A stretch of 64,000 nt of DNA from Zarea fungicola (taxonomy: Eukaryota > Ascomycota > Sordariomycetes > Hypocreales > Cordycipitaceae): positions 62,001 through 126,000 of the forward strand of contig FWCC01000110.1 in assembly GCA_900169235.1 (NCBI GenBank), written 5' to 3'. Below, one piece after another: positions 20,446-32,752 of this stretch (positions are counted from its first letter, which is position 1; every line of letters starts with the position of its first letter). The notes under the pieces are model-generated. The model was given only the letters and a program-made list of their open reading frames with translations, searched no databases and was not told the origin of the DNA. Both the position numbers and the translations under genes were made by a program.

Positions 20446-21029
20446 CGACTCAACAAAGGCTAATGTCCGGGGCGTGTGGGAGAGAAGAGGAAGCTAGATG
20501 TCGAGGCCAGCAAAGGCTTTCTTCACACTGACGATGGAACCGGTAGACGAGGCGGAGACGGCGACTGGGATAGAGTTGTAGGGATCAAAAGGCATTTCGT
20601 CAAGACTGTATAATCTGTGAAATGGGTTGGGGTGGTGCTGGAAGACTGTTTAAATCAAGTCAACCATTGGCGGGGTGAGTAAACGCAGAGAGGATTCGAG
20701 TCAGACGGTGGTCATGAGATGGCAGGTGCCTTGGTGTTGACAGAGGAGTGAGTGGCGAGGTGACTTGGTGAGTCGAGTGAAGGACGAGAGAGCGCGCGGT
20801 GGCGGTGATGCGAATAGACGCGGGCCGTTGGGATATGCAGGTACGAAAATAGGTAGTCTGCGGCTGCAAGGGGGATGTTGTGCGCCGAACCCAACAAAGA
20901 TATTTAATGGGAAGGGGAGGGACGGGTAGAGATGTGACTCTTTTACCGTTGGCTCACAGCAAGGCGAGGCCGATGGTGACAGCCTGGGGAGGCGTGGCGA
21001 TGGTGTGGGTACCGGAGGCTGTGTGACTC
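20446..21029. promoter_or_regulatory. Group of GCN4/CpcA-like GAGTCA half-matched sites upstream of the cyclin
   Basis: CGACTCA at 20446-20452, TGAGTCG at 20769-20775, and TGACTC at 20935-20940 and 21024-21029, the last two inside a repeated TGTGACTCTTT. The full consensus TGACTCA is not present. In yeast PCL5 is induced by Gcn4, so such sites would make sense, but short motifs arise by chance. Confidence 0.35.
20494..20595 (-). other. Upstream ORF of 33 codons in the cyclin leader
   Basis: ATG at 20595 in a favourable context (GACGAAATGCC), stop TAG at 20494, ending 240 bp before the cyclin ATG at 20254. The peptide begins MPFDPYNSIPVAV and ends VKKAFAGLDI. Its codons are mostly C-ending, as in highly used genes here, which is unusual for random leader sequence. 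A second, 4-codon ORF (MLRQ) follows closer to the gene. It may control translation of the cyclin or encode a micropeptide. No intron signal would fuse it cleanly to the cyclin. Confidence 0.55.
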
Positions 21030-22200
21030 TTTGCACGGGTGGCAAAGAGGCAGCGAAGAGTGAAGTGGCCACGCGGGTGCTGGCGGTAGCAGGCAGAGAG
21101 ACCAGGTGGCGGGACAGGCGGTTTCGGAGGGGTCCTCAGCAGCGAGTGTCAGCGCTGTTGGGGGGAGGGGGGGGGGGGGGAGGCGAGGCCGACGGTGGAA
21201 GATGGGGGGGAAGCCTAGGGAAGCCTAGGGGCGAAGTAGCGAAAGCTTAGGGGGGCACTGGTGGACGCTTCTAGGCAGAAGATGACAACCAGGCACCTAT
21301 TGGGCTGTGAGGCTGGTAGCGGGAAAAAAAAACACTGAAGTAATGAGTAACACAGGAAAAAGCGTTCGTTGCTCGGGATCTGGCGTTGTTTGTCGGTATG
21401 ACTAGAGTTCAAGAAGAGAAGAAAATCTAATAGATATTAAATCCAACGCTTCTTCTTTTTTTTCTTGTTTCAATCGTATCGATTTTTTTCGCGAGAGAGA
21501 CAGCGGTGCCCTTTGTTTGGTGCAGTTGCTTGCGGACTTTTCCGGTTCTGGTCGCAAGGTACAAGTGAATGCCGCTGCGAGCGTGGGTGGTGTTGAGCCG
21601 GGCCAAAGGTCGAGAACAAACTGGCGGGAAGCGAAGTTGGTGGTGGACAGAAAAGTACAGGATAAAAAAACAAAAATAAACGTCAAGATTTATTGAGAGT
21701 AGATGCGCCGTGGAGTGGAGAGATAAACCAAAGCAGACTTCGAGGAGTCGCTGGTCGATTACAAGGCGAGTTCGAACTTCATCGCGACTGGCATTGCAGT
21801 TCGGAATGGGAAAAAGGGAAACGAAGAGGCGCGGCGAGGGCCATGGCACAGTTTTGAGAGAATCTACGGGCGAGAATGACAAAGGCTGGTTGGAGGAGAA
21901 CAGTGTGGGTGGACCATGTATACTTTGTATGACGGCGCGGCGTCCGAGGTACCTCGATCAACGCTCTCATCCCCCCCGACAGACCAGTATGGAGCACCAG
22001 AACCAGAGAGCATTGGTACCAGGTACGGCGGGCGCGAGCCAGGGAAGGAGCCAGGCGGTGTTGCTCCTGCTGGCAGTGCAGCGACCACACACAACACGAC
22101 ACAGCGAGCCATGCACCACTCACTGTCCGTGTGGCTGGCAGAGTGGCCATTGGCAGCAAGCATTAGCAGCAAGTGGAGGGGGAACCGCCAACTCCCCTTG

Positions 22201-25200
22201 ATTCAACTTGGACTCACTTGATTCGACCTGCGACGAAGTAGGTATGGCGCTGTCCCCAGAAACAGGCTAGCGCTACTACCCACTGCCACTGGATTGGCCA
22301 CGGCGAAGCCCAGGAAGCCCAGGCGCCCCGCTGGCCTCGGTGGGGCGGTCGCTCTTTGGACGTGGCTGCTGCGAAAGGCGAAGAGGGAAACGTTTTGTAC
22401 CTGGTACCGTCTAGGTGGCCAACAGTGCCTGTAGAGCTCATATAAAATTGGGTTCCTTCTCTGGTTCTGTCCGTCTTCCCAATGTACCTAGGTACCTCTT
22501 CCCATCAGCCACCCTCAGCCAGCCAGACACTCACATTCTTCGGTACGTGCTCCCTCATTCTTATTTGCAAATTTTCCTTCCCAAAGTACAGGGTACCGGC
22601 TGAACAGGAAAGCGGCACACCAGAAAAAAATCTGTTGCCTTTTTTCTACTTGCTTTGCTTGGTTCACCCTGATTACTTGCCAGTTGTCGAAATAAAAATT
22701 GCCCATCGTTGGGGTCAGCCTTAACCCCCCTTGCTTTCATCGATCGCCAAAACATGTCACCAAGCTGTGTAATCCGTTCTGCCTGGGGGAAAAGGAGGAG
22801 AAAGACCCAGCGAGGAGAGGGGCAGGCCAAGTCTTTAGCGTGTCTCCGAGTGTCCCAATGCCTTCTTGGGCGCCGAAACGGGTGGCGGGCAAGGCATCGG
22901 GATACCTGAATGTGCAAGGCCATGACTGAAGTGACCCGGAAAATAGTCCACTTCACGTAACTGATTGCTGCCCGTCGTTCCCGCGCAAGTGGCGACATGA
23001 CTCCTCTTTGCCTTTTCACGATGGGCCTTTTGGTAATGGTCTCTAGCATCGATTGGTGGAATGTATACGTGGACAGTATTGCTCCCTCTCTGGCCACAAT
23101 GTGGTCCGTTTGGTAAACCACTTGGACAATGAGCAATGAACGTGACAAGCACTTGCTTGACCATTTACTTGCAGTGCGGAAGTGGTACATGATTACTACT
23201 AGACGTGCTGCTAGATTAGCAGGGGCTAGCTGATGCGGGATTGCTGGCGCCGCCGGCACTGATAAATTAGTTATGTAGCCTGGGCGCATTAGGCTTCTGC
23301 ATCTTGACATCAGTGGTTCACAGAGAATTCGTCCTCTCGTACCGAGTACTTAAGGAAATCTCACACATACTACCCTTTCAAACTATGGTGACCGAGTTTG
23401 GCTTGGCGTATTGATGAACCCCTCCAACTCTCCAACCCTCGTTCCCCTGGTCAATTATCGGTACGTAAGTGGCAAGTCAGATACACGTCTGATGCCATGG
23501 CACAGATTTCTGTTTGTTGATGCCTGAGGATATCGAACAGTGCTGTATGGCAGACAATCACCGCTCGATATCATCACTCAACAGCGAGAGACGGCACAAC
23601 AGTCAGTAGTGTGGCGGCTTCCCCCTGTAATTTGCCACTGCCAGCCCGCCTACCCTAGATTCGCCCAATAGTCTTTTACGGTTTGAATACGAAGGAGGCT
23701 TTTCCACGTTTTAGCAAGTGCATTTCCCGGATTGCTAATTTTGCATTTTGTCTGAACTGTGTTACAAATTCTGCGTAATATTTCGGGGGCCGAGGCAAAG
23801 GAAGAGTAAAGAAAAGTGTCTTGGCTAGGTCATCAACATCATCGCTTCGGTGCAACCGCCACCGATGGTCAAAGCCCGACGGATTGGTAGCCAAAAAAGA
23901 GCCATGCTTTTCTCTTTTAGTTAACTACTTCCGTCCCCACTGTTAGTAATATCTTGTGCGTGAACGGTCGATTTGGAAGTGCAGCCGATTGCCAACTCAC
24001 CGCTTTCCACATTGGGTTTTGTCCATGGCTGTATGTAGACAAGATGCGGAATAGAGTTTGAATGCAAAGGCTATCAACGGAAAGGCAAAGTGATATCCCA
24101 GGGAACCTTGGAGAGGCCTTTCACAAATGCGAACCGCAGACTGTAACTAGAGTTTGACCTCAAGAGATCCCTAGATTGGAACTTTCATCGGGCACGGGTT
24201 TATCCATTTGTGCCTTGCGGGTGGCAGTAAGCACATCGAGAGGGCGTACTGCGCTGCAGGGCGTGCATCACATATTCCTGTAAATGACGATGAGCACTAC
24301 CTGCAGTGCTCCCAATTTCCACCACCTGTTGACAATAAAGCTGAAGTAGCGAATGATCAAAGTAAAGCCAATTTAGCTATAAATATAAACAAACAAATTT
24401 TTTTTTTTTCACATTATTCTTTTTTCTTTGCTCGTGTAAGACGATGGAGAGAGTAATAATAGTAATAGTAGGCTCTCACTAACAACTTACAACAACGCCA
24501 AAAGCTGCGCAACTGTCCTCTCCAGGCCGCCGGACTGCTGCAGAGCACTTTACGCGCTTCGCGTGTTTTTGTGGCAGACGAATTTCACGTCTCATTTTCT
24601 GTGCTGGCCTTGCCCATGTAGTTATCAAGCGATGCCTGAGGCGACGGCTGATGCCGGCTCCGGATGACCCGCTTCAGGCAACAAATGCCGTGAGTAATTT
24701 ACTGTAATCAGCTGCCAAAAGAACAGCCAGATAAAAAAGACGAAATGGACACGATGGCAACAGGCAATAGTTTCAATCTGGTGCGCCTTGCTGGCTGTCG
24801 TTTCACCTGCCCTTGGTTACCTATAGGCTTTCAGGCACTAGCCAATTTTGTGCGCCAGCCCGAGCCAGCCGGACAAGAAATCACTCTGCGTCATTCTAAC
24901 ATCCCACCACACCACCGCCATGTGTTGCTATGGAATGGAATAGTGGCACAGCTGCGTAGGCCCCTGCAAGACCAATGCAGGTCATCCAGAAAATCCGCCT
25001 AGCCCGTGCCACTTTAAAGTAGTTCGATGTGCCCCCGTTCAAGGTGTGAATGGGATAACTAATACTTGAAGATGCTCTTATGCTCTCCCCGCCCTTTTTA
25101 CCCGTTAATTCAAGATTTGTTTTCTTAATACTGAATTTGCAAAAATAAAAGTAGGCTCCCTCTTCTCAAGATAAATCGCCCGCCTGACTGAGCAAACTGG

Positions 25201-27453
25201 AGTAAGTGGTTCATTATCATGTAGTCTTTCCGGTCACACTGGCCGATGACTCAACTCCTTGGCCATGGCGCGATTCATGGTCCTCAGGAGGGCGAAAACA
25301 CCCCACTACTGGGCTGCTTTCTTCTCATGATGCCTGGCATTGAGTTGAGCATACGCACTCAACCGGGTATCTAAACAGGCTCGCCCACAGCGCCGGCTCC
25401 AGTCCGCTCCAGCTGCCTAGAATCATTTCAAAGGGATCCCATGTCCATATCGCAGCTTTTAAAACTACAGATTAGGCAAAAGACTCACACCCATTATTTA
25501 AAAATTCACGATGGGTAATCATAACCATCACCTGGTGTCCAGCCTAATCATGCACGTCATCCTTTTCAAAACGTAAGCTGGCCCTTCTAATACAAAGGCT
25601 GAAATTCTGGTAATATGTGCGAGATTATTGGTTGCAAACTGTTCATAGCTAGACGAAATGGCAGACTTAACATGACCGTGCGCACAGGGCGAATCAGGAC
25701 ACACAAGCTTGATTCATAAACTCCTGTAACTAGTAGCACTGGCAGGTATGGCTAAAAATAATACCACGCTGAAAATCTTTCAGCGATGCCTCCAAGCCAA
25801 GGGGCCAACTCAGCCACAGATCACCAGCTGCAAGGTCGTGGCTCAGATGCAAGCCCCTGTCAATGTAAAACCTTACGGACCTCCTTGTTCCCCATAATCC
25901 GACAACGGGGATGGGCTATCCGGAATATCGATAATTCAAAGCTGTCAAAAAGGACTCCGATCTTCGGGTGCCTATTTCGTATCAATAGTCTCCTCATAGT
26001 TGCTTTGAATCTGGTCATTGCGAGACCAGATGACGAAGCTCCATCTTAGCTTTGCATGCCCACTACATAGACTACTCCGTAAATGAGATGGAAACCCACT
26101 CGAGCTTGTCGCTCCGACATCGCCCGCGACCATCGTGGACAGCTTGACGACGAAAACCATACACGCCACGCCAGGGACTAATCTCGTGATTGTACGGAGT
26201 AGACTCACTTGGTTTCTGACGAGCTCAGGCCCGATGGGTTTTTGGCGTGACACTCTGTTTCTGTGACAAGCAAGGCCGAGACCGCAGAACCAACTGGATG
26301 AGCCATTGGCCGTCGGGACCTACGGCCTGGCTACTTTTTGGCTGCTCCCAGCTGTATGCTAAAGTTTCGAGAGAGAAAAACAACAAATGGCAAGTGTAAA
26401 TACCTTTTTTTGGTAGTAATATGCACACTGTTTGCATGCAAGAATAATTATCCATGGACATGAAGCATAGTAACTGACAGAACTCCGACAATACCCGAAT
26501 TCCGAGCGTCTGGCGAGTCTCGGCCAAACTCCACGTAGCATCTTCAACTTCAGGTGGTTGTGAAATATCTCACGGGTCTTCTTATTCTAAAGAGGAACGG
26601 CGTAAAGAAAAAAGAAGGTAAACTTTTACAGATAAAGTTCCAAGCTTGAGAATAATTCGTGATTAGCGTCAGTGTTTCGTCACAACTTAGACTGCGGCGT
26701 AAGACTGGGATGTAGTTTAGTGACGCCCAGGGCATGGAGGACGCTTTACAATCCACAAATCAGGGTGTATATTCGTTACAAAGCTATACTGTACATAATA
26801 AGCATAATAATAATGTTGCGGCTTTACAAGGCCTCGCACAGTCCGTCCCAAAGAATTGTAGGTTTATGAGCTGAGATAACCCCTCCACGAGACATGCTTG
26901 CCACGTCTTGTGAATTGAATGTACCAAGCTGAAATATTAAAGAAAGCAAGCTGCATCAGATTTCCACGGACGTAGAATATCGACACATGTATATGGGGTA
27001 TTTAATTCCTACAACCATGGTTTACGTAGCTTCCTAACGATGCGAGCTGTACATAACCAAAACGAAAAAAACCGACGTTTCTAGTCAACGAACACGTTCC
27101 GACAAGAGACTTGAATAATATTCCGGGATTAAGATATGTATGTCTTACGGGGAGTGATTTAAATTCTAAAGTAGCGGCGGTAAAAACTTATTCGGCTTGC
27201 CATTGCAGTTGCTGGTTTTTGGTTTTGCTTCTTAAACGCTGCTGTGGGATAGCAGTACACAACACCAGATGAATAACGGACGAATTAGAGAATTGATTGA
27301 TTTGATTTTTATGCAAATTTGGTCCTCATTTTCCCGCAACGCCAAAAATATCTTGTTTTCATGACTACCTTGTTAAACAAAAGTAATCTGTATCTTTCAT
27401 TTTTTATACTTGATATTGTTCACTGCCAAGAAAAGACAAATATCGGTTTCGGC
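22201..27453. other. Gene-free stretch of about 5.2 kb
   Basis: Both strands hold only short frames without family resemblance or fungal codon preference. Poly-T at about 24399 and an AT-rich segment at 26750-27150 are the only compositional features. No tRNA (no GGTTCGAATCC-like T arm), rRNA or transposon remnant was recognised. It may hold long non-coding transcripts or decayed repeats. Confidence 0.5.
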
Positions 27454-28327
27454 TTACGCCTTGGCCTTGGTCTTGGGTTTCGTCTTGGATTTGGTATCCT
27501 TGGTCTCCTTGACCTTGAGGGCAGGAAGTGCAATTTTCTTGCTCTCGCCGCCGGACAGAGGCTTCCAGAGGAAGATGTCCTTGGGAATGTTCCAGGTGAG
27601 GAGGCCAACCCAGGGCTGCACGTTGTAGTGAAGCTTGAGGGTGACGTTTTCGGTCTGCGCAATCTTGCCCGAGGGGTGGGTGATTTGGTACTTTGGCTTT
27701 TGGTTCTTGAGCTTGAGCTTGCCACTGCAGGTTGGGAAACGAGGTTAGTTTGACAAAAAACAGGTGCAACCCGTGCGTCGCGCAAATCGACGGACATGGA
27801 GGGGACGGAGAGTGTCAAGAACATACCGGCTAGGGTCAATGGATTTGCCGACGGAGCTCTTTCGGAGCTTCTTGAGCGTGGCGGGTCCAATGTTCAACAG
27901 GTGGTCGGCGCTGGGGTTGGTAATGATGCTGTCCCAGATGACGGCCGAGTTTGTGCTGTTGTCGCCAGCGCCGCTAGGCCAGTCGGCAGTGACGTAGACA
28001 AAGAGGTTCTTGGTGTTCCAGGTGAAGAGGCTGGAGAGGTCGGCTTCGAGAGAGAAGCGAATGATGGCGTATTCTTCCTTTTTGGAGCTGTAGTAGTGAG
28101 GGCGACCTTTGACTCTGTTTGCACATGTTCTTGTTAGCCAGCTGCGGATCGATTCAAGGTGTGTGCCGTAAATTGTTTCCTTACACTTGGAGACTGTCTG
28201 GGGTAATGACGCCAGATGGGTTGCGCGGGGAAAAGAGGTCCGTGGCGGCAATGAAGGCGCCAAAGACGCAGGCGACTGTGGTGAAGAAGCCAAAGACATT
28301 CTGGATGCGGTTGAAGGAATTGTACAT
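27454..28327 (-). CDS. SPC3: Signal peptidase complex subunit SPC3
   Basis: Three exons: 28327-28185, 28114-27827, 27724-27454 (introns of 70 and 102 bp, the first with a GCTAAC branch point), giving 233 residues. SPC3 (SPC22/23) is the lumenal subunit needed for endoplasmic-reticulum signal peptidase activity. Residues 1-30 (MYNSFNRIQNVFGFFTTVA) contain the single membrane anchor with a short cytosolic start; the rest is the lumenal domain. The junctions rebuild SLQVVKGRPHYYSSKKEEYA and PSRGKLKLKNQKP, and LFTWNTKNLFVYVTADW and VQPWVGLLTWN are typical family blocks. The C-terminus ends in a Lys-rich tail of about 20 residues (KDTKSKTKPKTKAKA), a local extension. It is divergent from ULP2, with 766 bp between the starts. 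Confidence 0.97.
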
Positions 28328-29093
28328 GGTGGGCGACAAGGCGGCAGGGATGCAGCCACGGCCGGGTGAGGTTGTGCAGCCGGTGAGTGTATGTGTCAAT
28401 AGAGAGGATTGGAGGGTGGGCGGCCGTTGAAGCTGTCGATGTGCGCTGCGATGGGAATGCAGAGAGGGGAGTTGGGATTCGTGGTGGTTAAGAGGGATCG
28501 CGAATCAGGACACGTTGGTGTGGAGCGGCGCTGGGGTATGGAGTAGTGCGACTTGAGAGCCGGGTAGTGGACAACAGAGTACGATATGTAGGTTGCTCTC
28601 AACGGCATCAAAAATGCCAAACATTTTTTAACAATAAAATAAATAATGCGAAATTGCAAGCTTTTGACCTGGAAATATTCTTGTAAACTTAACCCGTCAT
28701 TGCAGTTTGTATCACGCAGGCCGAGATAGCTGCTGTGTCTTGGCTCGTACACGACTGTAGCTACATAGTACCGGGCAAACAGTAACTTAATTTAAAGTAC
28801 CAATAATTAATAAAGCAGCTGCACCACGCAGACAGAGGCGTATCACTCGGCGACAGCGTCGCGACTGGCCTGTCCAGACTCACCACCAACATCAACTTCG
28901 CCGTAATGTGCAATGTTGCTACACCAAGGATGTAGTCGAGGCGGCGGTCATTGAACCAACCTTGTTCTCTTGATGATACTTGTACACCATTACCCACCGA
29001 ACCCGACCAGACTCTCAAATCGCCCTGCGCGGAAAGTACCGTCATGATACTGCGACAGCTTCATTTACCTGTCCCTGTTGCAGCGTCGTCGCC
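28328..29093. other. Shared promoter region of SPC3 and ULP2
   Basis: Divergent intergenic region without a coding frame or repeat of note. Confidence 0.6.
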
Positions 29094-32000
29094 ATGCCTC
29101 GTCGCAAGTCGCAGAGGATAGCATCAGCTACGGCTGCAACGCCGCAGAAAGCATCGCAAGAAGAGGTAAGAATTTTTAATTGTAATGTGTGATGCGCGCC
29201 GCCTTTTCCACCTTGTCTTTACCGATCCTGGTCAATGGCCCAATGTGCAAAACAATAGAGATGCAGGTCGCCACCCGCAACGTACAGGCAGCCAGGCGGT
29301 CAGTTAGCGCCTCGCAGGTGGCCTGGGTGGCCTAGATGCGCTGAAGCAGCCTGTAACAGTCCCCCAAACTCCAAATCCAGATGCCTCTTGACCCACATTC
29401 AACACACCTACCGCCCCGCCACCAAAGACCGACTTGGCTGACCATGAATCGACTTTTCTGTCCGTTTGATACAGGAGATTCACCACCAACCGTTGGCAAA
29501 GAGCTCACAAACACCACAGCTGCCTGCCCCTCAATCCCTCAAAATGTATGTATCAAAAACGGCCTCAAAGTATTGCCTACCCCGAAGTTTCAACTTTCAA
29601 CTGCTAACTACTCTGTACAGTTCGCCAGCAGACGGCTTGGGTGTGTCCTCCTCTCGGCCGCCTGCCGGCCCAGCAGCAAACGCGCTGGCGCCCACAGTAG
29701 CTGCTTATTCAGAGACCAAGAGGCGCCCATGGAAGTATGTACTCTTTGAGAGACCGTTCATGGATAGAGCTGAGGACATAGCTAACATGGTCCAGTGCGC
29801 TAAGTCGATACTACTCTCAATCCAGCTCGTTCCCGGACTATGGGTATGGCGTTTGTCACTCAGACTTGTTATGCCAATGTCGCTGACCACTCATATAGGT
29901 CGCCTAAATCCGCCATGGGAGCTGATAGTCTTGTACGCTATCAATTCAGCAGGGACTATCGCCAAGCAGAGGTGCTAACTGGAGCTCAGAGGCAGATGAA
30001 CCGTGCCTTCGCACCTGTCAATACTTTGGGTGGCACTGGCAAGAAACGAGAATTTCCCGATTCCTCTTCCCCATCAAATCAGAGCCTAGTTAAACGACAA
30101 CGGCAGGAAAAGGAGCTGCTTGATGGCCTGTCCCGCGAATCTGTCCATCGGAAATCACCGTCGAGCTCAAGGCAGAGCTTCGCCGGCCGGAGACAAGCTG
30201 ATGAGGCCAACTTTAGGCAGCCGCCACTGCGCCAATTTATGTCAAAGGTAGAACCAGAAAGTCGTGTGAATGGCCATGAACCACCACCAGCCAACGTTGT
30301 TTCTGATCTTGTACTCGACCGCCGCACTCGGAAGCGGCCATCAACAGTCTCATATTCGTCTCCACCCAAAGCGCAGGCCAAGCGTCACAAAGCCCCGTTA
30401 GAAAAAGATGAGATTGAGACGTCCGAGGATGAGCTACAAATCGAACATCCAAAAGCGGTAGCCGACGTTCGACGCACCAATTTCTCCAATGTCGGTGTGT
30501 CTCCCAGGTCACGTCGAACCATGCGCGGCGACATGACGCCAACGAGATTCAAACCCAGCCAGCTAGAAACACAAGAAGCTGGACCGCCCATGGCTATTAT
30601 TAAGGCCGTCTCAGGCAAGCATACTTATACTGTAGGTGATGCTGACGAAAATCACTGTCTGTCTCTGCACCAGTCCATACAGTCCTTGGAACTCGAGGCA
30701 AGGGCCGGGGGGGAACCGAATAAAGCGTATGCATGGCTATCATTTAACCCTAAATTTGCCACTATTCTTCGTTACGGTGGAAGCTATATTACTGTCCGGC
30801 GACCCATGACTGCAGAACGACCTGCCATGTTAGCGTTACAATTTGCAAACCCAGTAGGGGCAGCCCTGCTCGTGGAAATGATCGGTGCCAAAATCCGTCA
30901 AAATAAAACAAGGTACGCTGATATTTATCAAGCTGTTTCTGGACATGCTACTAAGTAAAACAGAGAGGAAATGGAACATTGCATGGACCATGCCTGGAAG
31001 AATGCAGTACAAAGCTCCCAGCCAGTCCGGCAGGACCGCCCGATGATCCAGACACCATCTCCAATTGAAGACAAAACCGAGAATTCCCGTACTATTCCCA
31101 AACCGACCGAGCCATTAGAAGGCAAACCCAGAAAGCTCAAAGATAGAATGACAACCCGACTAGAAGGAGAAAAGGAGCGCATGCGTTCTCCGTCACCCAA
31201 TCCACTTCTTGGAATAGAAACACGGCGTACAAGAGGGTCGTCATCGTCACTGGTACATAAGGAAATCATACACATCTTTGAACGGTGGTCCGAAAAGAAT
31301 ACCGGCTGGGAGGAGAAATGGAAGCAGACCCTCGTCTACCCCGCGACTGGACGTAACCGAGCTTCGGTCGATAAGGAGGATATCCTGAGACTAGATGAAG
31401 GTGAATTTCTCAACGACAACCTGATTAACTTTTATATGCGATATCTTCAGACCAAGTTGGAAACAGAGCGACCAGATCTTCTAAAGAGAGTGCACATTTT
31501 TAGTACATTTTTCTTTGAGAAACTCACATCCACCCGGGGTACGATCAACTACGATGGCGTCAAGAACTGGACGGCCAAGTTGGATTTGTTTTCGTATGAC
31601 TACATCGTGGTGCCTGTCAATGAGAACGCACATTGGTATCTGGCTGTCATTTGCAACGCACCAAAACTGCTTGAGCCTGCAGAAGATAGCCAGGAGCCTG
31701 AAGCGCCTTCCACAGACGCGCTAGGGCGGCCAAGGCTTGAAACTCGTGTTATGAAGACTGTGGAACGCGACATGTCCGATATTTCACTCGAAGATGGCTC
31801 GGCCACTCGTCGATCGTTGAGGCAACGTGCTTCATCCCCGTTATCAGCGCCACTGGTGCCAAGCTCCCCGGAAACGCTGGTACAGGAGCCTCCTCTTGCG
31901 CCGTCTCGCAAAAACGATGAATCTAATCCGCGTATCGTTACGATGGACTCGCTCGGCTCCCGCCATGGCGCAACATGCAAGGCCCTCAAGAACTATCTCG

Positions 32001-32752
32001 TCTTGGAAGCCAAGGATAAGAAAGGTATTGACCTGGGTGCCGTCCCAGGCGGAATGAAGGCCCGTGGGATCCCGGAGCAAAACAACTTTTGCGACTGCGG
32101 CGTCTTTGTGCTGGCCTATATGGAGGAGTTTCTTCAGGATCCGGACGAGCTGATGCGCAAAATTCTGACAAAGGAGACCTTGGACTGGACGATTAACCCA
32201 GTGCAGCTACGAGTCAAGGTTCGTGACCTGTTACTTGTATTACAACAGGAACAGAGCGAGCGACTGGCCAAGGAGCGATCGGAGAAGAAGCGGCTCCGTC
32301 GTGAGAGGCTATCTGGCACATCCTCCCCCGCCAGCGTTGCCGAAGTAAAAGCTCAACACGACTCGAAAGAGGGCAGGGTAGATAAAAAAGAAGAAACCGA
32401 GGTGGCTAGCGGTTCTCCCGACGAGCCAGATATTCCACTGGAAAGAAGTGTAACGCCGCCGCCCAGAGCTCATCTCAATCGCAGCACCATTAGAGACTCA
32501 CAAGATAGCAGCAGCGAGGACGAAGCTGTCAACACAGTCAAGATAGTCCCAGAGTCTCATATGGAGATGGTCGGTACAAATGCGGCAGAAGCATCCTCGT
32601 TGCGGCAAAAGTCAATGAGACACGCAACGCCAAGATCGGCAACAAAGATTCCGCGTTCACCGCCGCCTTCGAGCTCGACGCTCAGCGACGTCACCAAGAT
32701 CGACGACACGCCGGGCTCTGTGATTGTCCTGTCTGCAGGTTCCAACTCTTAA
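29094..32752 (+). CDS. ULP2: SUMO protease of the Ulp2/SENP6-7 class (peptidase C48)
   Basis: Six exons: 29094-29165, 29475-29545, 29621-29734, 29796-29843, 29899-30912, 30964-32752, giving 1035 residues. Junctions such as TKRRPWNALSRYY, PDYGSPKSAMG and QNKTREEMEH stay in frame, and most introns have CTAAC/CTGAC branch points. Ulp2 removes SUMO chains in the nucleus. The catalytic domain is at about residues 560-850: LDEGEFLNDNLINFYMRYL, His 663 (ENAHWYLAVIC), Asp 768 (TMDSLG), Gln 812 and Cys 818 (QNNFCDCGVF). An insert of about 90 polar residues between the His and Asp strands is characteristic of the Ulp2 class. The N-terminus is disordered and basic, with a folded region at about 320-435; the C-terminal tail is acidic with SSSEDE-type stretches that could bind SUMO. 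The first intron (309 bp) is the least certain. Confidence 0.94.

Larger units (their letters stand above)
20255..22200. other. Long leader and promoter region of the cyclin gene
   Basis: No protein gene apart from the small upstream ORF. On the minus strand it is pyrimidine-rich with homopolymer tracts (poly-G on plus at about 21163-21181) typical of long fungal 5' leaders. The transcription start is not evident. Confidence 0.5.

Noticed and set aside
23332..23342. TCCTCTCGTAC, the reverse complement of the GTACGAGAGGA core of the large-subunit rRNA sarcin-ricin loop.
   Set aside because: Flanking sequence does not match rRNA beyond this 11-mer and a few bases, so it is taken as chance.
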